Positions 61,720-64,000 of a stretch of DNA of 64,000 bases are shown here, one piece after another. The position numbers and the translations under genes are program-made. The notes below the pieces were generated by a model. It made no database searches. It had not been told where the DNA came from and worked only from the letters and a program-made list of their open reading frames with translations. Positions within the stretch are counted from its first letter, which is position 1; each line of letters starts with the position of its first letter. The stretch is from Flammeovirgaceae bacterium SG7u.111 (GTDB lineage Bacteria > Bacteroidota > Bacteroidia > Cytophagales > Flammeovirgaceae): contig CP139021.1 in assembly GCA_034044135.1 (NCBI GenBank), positions 4,851,635 to 4,915,634 on the forward strand. The letters run 5' to 3'.

Positions 61720-62703
61720 ATGAATATATTTTTTCACGCTCCTGTTCTACTTATTGAAAGTTCGGCTCTAACAAGCCTTTACCTATTGGCAGGCGTATCA
61801 ATTGTTTTAATTGTTATAATCGTATTCATGTATAACAATGCCACAAGAAAACTTAAAAGCAACCTTGCAGTACTTGAAGAAAAACTAACCGAACTAGAAA
61901 AACTAGCTTCTAAAAAAGAGGTAAAAATCAAAAAGCTTCAGGCAAAAATCAGCAGCTTAAAAAACGGAGAAGACGATACTGAATCAATCATAGAAGAGCA
62001 AGTTGCCATGCGCACGGAGAAGCTGAAAGCAATGAACGAGGAACTAGACCTATTTCTATACAGATCTGCACAAGATTTCCGCCAACCACTCACCACCCTC
62101 AAAGGGTTAAACTCTTTGGCAGTCGTTGCCCTCAAAGATGAATTTTCCCGCTCTCTATTCGAAAAAGTAGGGGAAACTGCCTCACAAATGGAGAAGGTAC
62201 TCCAAAAGTTTTCAATACTCCACGAGGTACTATCTCTCAGCGATAAGCCCAATTTGGTAAATTCAGAAACAGTACTGTTTCATGCGAAAGACAATCTTGA
62301 AGATCGTCTCACCCAAATCAATATTGAAAGTGAAATTTCTAAAAACAATGGCAGTTTCAAGTCATACGCCCAACTTATCGAACATATCATCTTCATCTTG
62401 CTCGAAAATGCACTAGACTTTGTTAATCCCCATTCTCCAGAAGCACCGTCTATAAAAGTGATGTTGCAACAATCTGCCAGCGAAATGCTAATAAAGGTCA
62501 GCGACAACGGAGTAGGTATACAAGAATCCGTTCAGCCACGTATTTTTGAAATGTACTTTAGGGCCAACGAACACTCAAAAGGCAAAGGCTTAGGCTTGTA
62601 CATAGCAAAAAAAGCGGTTGAAGCACTTGAAGGCTCCATCACATTCGAGAGTAAACTAGGAGTAGGCACTACTTTTACAGTAAGTTTACCAAGCTTTAAT
62701 TAA
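61720..62703 (+). CDS. Histidine-kinase-like sensor lacking the phospho-acceptor His
   Basis: From the ATG at 61720 the protein is 327 aa; an upstream ATG at 61573 would add 49 residues with no obvious structure. It has one TM helix (ALTSLYLLAGVSIVLIVIIVFMY), a long coiled coil (about 43-110, residues KLKSNLAVLEEKLTELEK), a dimerisation helix FLYRSAQDFRQPLTTLKGL and an ATPase domain (N-box ILLENALDF, G1 SDNGVGIQ, G2 GKGLGLYIAKK). In related kinases the helix reads YRASHDLRxPL; here the His is Gln (residue 118). It should be unable to autophosphorylate there, so it may be a pseudokinase or act on another protein. The propeller-sensor gene follows. Confidence 0.85.
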   Translation: MNIFFHAPVLLIESSALTSLYLLAGVSIVLIVIIVFMYNNATRKLKSNLAVLEEKLTELEKLASKKEVKIKKLQAKISSLKNGEDDTESIIEEQVAMRTEKLKAMNEELDLFLYRSAQDFRQPLTTLKGLNSLAVVALKDEFSRSLFEKVGETASQMEKVLQKFSILHEVLSLSDKPNLVNSETVLFHAKDNLEDRLTQINIESEISKNNGSFKSYAQLIEHIIFILLENALDFVNPHSPEAPSIKVMLQQSASEMLIKVSDNGVGIQESVQPRIFEMYFRANEHSKGKGLGLYIAKKAVEALEGSITFESKLGVGTTFTVSLPSFN

Positions 62704-62854
62704 AAGTATGCTTAAGTTTCATCTATTTTGCTGCAAATGCTAAGGCTTTTCTACCCACTCAATTTTATTGTTTGGGATAAAGGAAGAATAAACAATGCTT
62801 TAATCTACTTTTGCATTAAAATAATTGCATATTCTTTATTTTAAACTTAACTTT

Positions 62855-62862
62855 TATTTTTG
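62855..62862 (+). promoter_or_regulatory. Candidate -7 box for the propeller sensor gene
   Basis: TAttTTTG matches the -7 consensus 40 bp before the TTG start at 62902. A TTG lies 27 bp upstream (62825-62827), longer than usual, so the promoter is uncertain. Confidence 0.35.
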
Positions 62863-62901
62863 ATGCTTTAACTCCTAAAAATACCAACTAGAAACTACAC
62901 T

Positions 62902-64000
62902 TTGGGTAATAACAAACTCATACTCCAATCAATCAAGCTGTATATTACGATAGCCCTCAGCATAACAGCCCAACGTGGACTTGCCCAAAAAGAGCTTTCC
63001 TATTATGCAGAATATCTATCTATTTCAGAAAAGCAGCCACTCAGCCATATTCGAGCTATTTACAAAGACAGTCTTGGTTTTATGTGGTTCGGCTCAGAAG
63101 ATGGGTTGATTAAATATGACGGACTTAGCTGCGATAATTATGCCTACCGAGAGGGAGAAGGAAAAAGCCTAACTTCAGCACATATTATCTCTATAACAAG
63201 TAGTAAAGGGGCAAATTTCTGGATTTCTACCTTAGGCGAAGGTATAAGCTATTACCACTACCACGAAGATAGGTTCGAACATTTTAGACATAATCCAACC
63301 AACCCAAACTCACTAATAAGTGATTATGTCTGGTATGTTTTTGAAGACAGTAAACAGAACCTCTGGATTGGGACAGACAAGGGAATAGATTACAAGCCGG
63401 CAGCTCAAGATTCTATTTTCCACCTTACAGCTACTCTAGCTTTTGGGAGTTCACCCAAGTTGAAATATCAGCAATTTAAGGAAGACCAAGAAGGAAATAT
63501 TTGGGTAGCTACCAGCAACGGAACTGGTTTTTTCCCAAACGGGAATCATGAAAAGTTCATGATGTTTCGGAAAGAAAATATAGACTCCCAAGCCAATTTT
63601 ACAACTCATATTTACATAGACCGAGAGAACACTGTTTGGATAGGCACTTTGGATGGACTTGGTAGGTTTGATTGGGCTGATAGCACTTTTATTTTTCAAA
63701 AAGAAAATGGCAAGCCTTTGATCGAAACTGCTTATCAAAATGTCCAGTATGTTGCTAGTTATGGACAAGACAATCTTCTCCTTTCTATCAACAAAGTAGG
63801 ACTACTCATCGTAGATAAAAAAGGGACAATTATTAAGAAACTCAACGATGACATAGGAGTAAAAACAAACTTTCAGTCATCTGAATTTAGAACTGTGTAT
63901 TCAGATGAATCCGATTTTATATGGGTGAGTGACTTTCATAAGACAATTGCTTTATTTACCCCAAATTACTATAAAGTAAACCTTCTCTCTCACAACCTAA
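62902..64000 (+). CDS. Periplasmic two-component-regulator propeller sensor (3' end cut by window)
   Basis: The frame is open from 62872 with no ATG before the conserved part; TTG at 62902 is the likely start, giving a signal peptide (LILQSIKLYITIALSITAQRGLAQ). The following 330 residues contain reg_prop repeats: IRAIYKDSLGFMWFGSEDGLIKYDG, SNPNSLISDYVWYVFEDSKQNLWIGTDKGID, EDQEGNIWVATSNGTGFF and IDRENTVWIGTLDGLGRFD, each a propeller blade. Complete proteins of this type are 1000-1400 aa hybrid or histidine kinases that sense carbohydrates or other ligands in the periplasm. The rest lies outside the window. It may share a transcript with the pseudokinase gene upstream. Confidence 0.85.
   Translation, partial: MGNNKLILQSIKLYITIALSITAQRGLAQKELSYYAEYLSISEKQPLSHIRAIYKDSLGFMWFGSEDGLIKYDGLSCDNYAYREGEGKSLTSAHIISITSSKGANFWISTLGEGISYYHYHEDRFEHFRHNPTNPNSLISDYVWYVFEDSKQNLWIGTDKGIDYKPAAQDSIFHLTATLAFGSSPKLKYQQFKEDQEGNIWVATSNGTGFFPNGNHEKFMMFRKENIDSQANFTTHIYIDRENTVWIGTLDGLGRFDWADSTFIFQKENGKPLIETAYQNVQYVASYGQDNLLLSINKVGLLIVDKKGTIIKKLNDDIGVKTNFQSSEFRTVYSDESDFIWVSDFHKTIALFTPNYYKVNLLSHNL

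Noticed and set aside
1-64000. CRISPR arrays, tRNA or rRNA genes, prophage
   Set aside because: Reading through the spacers showed no regular repeat-spacer pattern, no cloverleaf-like sequence, and no phage structural or integrase gene.

Overview
The window comes from a Bacteroidota chromosome, most likely order Cytophagales. The signs are promoters of the TTG-N19-TAnnTTTG type (upstream of mraZ, ctaA and a 2OG oxygenase gene), an FtsZ ending in the FLHDNVD tail usual in this phylum, a DUF3857 transglutaminase-like protein, a BatA-type protein, a MurE with the DNPR motif of meso-diaminopimelate ligases, moderate to low GC with AT-rich spacers, and many TTG/GTG starts. No rRNA, tRNA, CRISPR array, prophage or intact insertion sequence was seen. 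This is mostly core chromosome with a few accessory inserts.

Layout. 1-4.4 kb: partial DUF3857 protein, a small outer-membrane-like protein, an unknown 150-aa protein and a FadD-type acyl-CoA ligase. 5.2-10.1 kb: the stress operon prkA / DUF444 (yeaH) / spoVR. 10.1-13.8 kb: a very large NtrY-like histidine kinase. 14.2-20.0 kb (minus strand): respiratory biogenesis genes, namely heme A synthase, heme O synthase, two subunit III proteins and subunit IV, then a second unit with Sco1, a DUF420 protein and a 93-aa Cys-x-x-Cys membrane protein; catalytic oxidase subunits I and II are absent. 20.1-21.6 kb: a 2OG-Fe(II) oxygenase, a GC-rich nested inverted-repeat element and a DUF3303 protein. 21.8-38.2 kb: a complete division and cell wall (dcw) cluster, mraZ-rsmH-ftsL-ftsI-murE-mraY-murD-ftsW-murG-murC-ftsQ-ftsA-ftsZ, preceded by MraZ-box repeats and an inverted helically phased GTGG array. 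38.4-42.1 kb: tag, a dihydroorotase-like protein lacking metal ligands, and a LytS/LytTR-type two-component pair. 42.3-47.1 kb: an ExbB/MotA-like protein, a DUF2339/DUF3999 pair and a DUF433/DUF5615 toxin-antitoxin module. 47.1-57.4 kb (minus strand): a BatA-type protein, an M14 metallopeptidase, a 1554-residue TIR-TIR-TIR-TM-coiled-coil-WD40 protein and a small secreted protein. 58.0-64 kb: lutABC lactate oxidation genes, a rhomboid protease, a sensor kinase whose phospho-acceptor His is Gln, and the start of a periplasmic propeller sensor.

How the genes work together. The dcw cluster supplies peptidoglycan precursors (MurE, MraY, MurD, MurG, MurC) and the divisome (FtsL, FtsI, FtsW, FtsQ, FtsA, FtsZ), probably under MraZ autoregulation. 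CtaA, CyoE, Sco1 and the small membrane proteins make heme a, insert copper and complete an aa3-type oxidase whose core subunits must be encoded elsewhere. LutABC would feed electrons from L-lactate into that respiratory chain.

The most unusual items are the inverted 10-bp-phased array upstream of mraZ, the triplicated TIR-helical modules fused to 14 WD40 repeats, the GC-rich nested hairpin element beside the DUF3303 gene, the histidine kinase without its His, and the long murG/murC overlap. All functional calls rest on motifs and family memory; no database search was possible.
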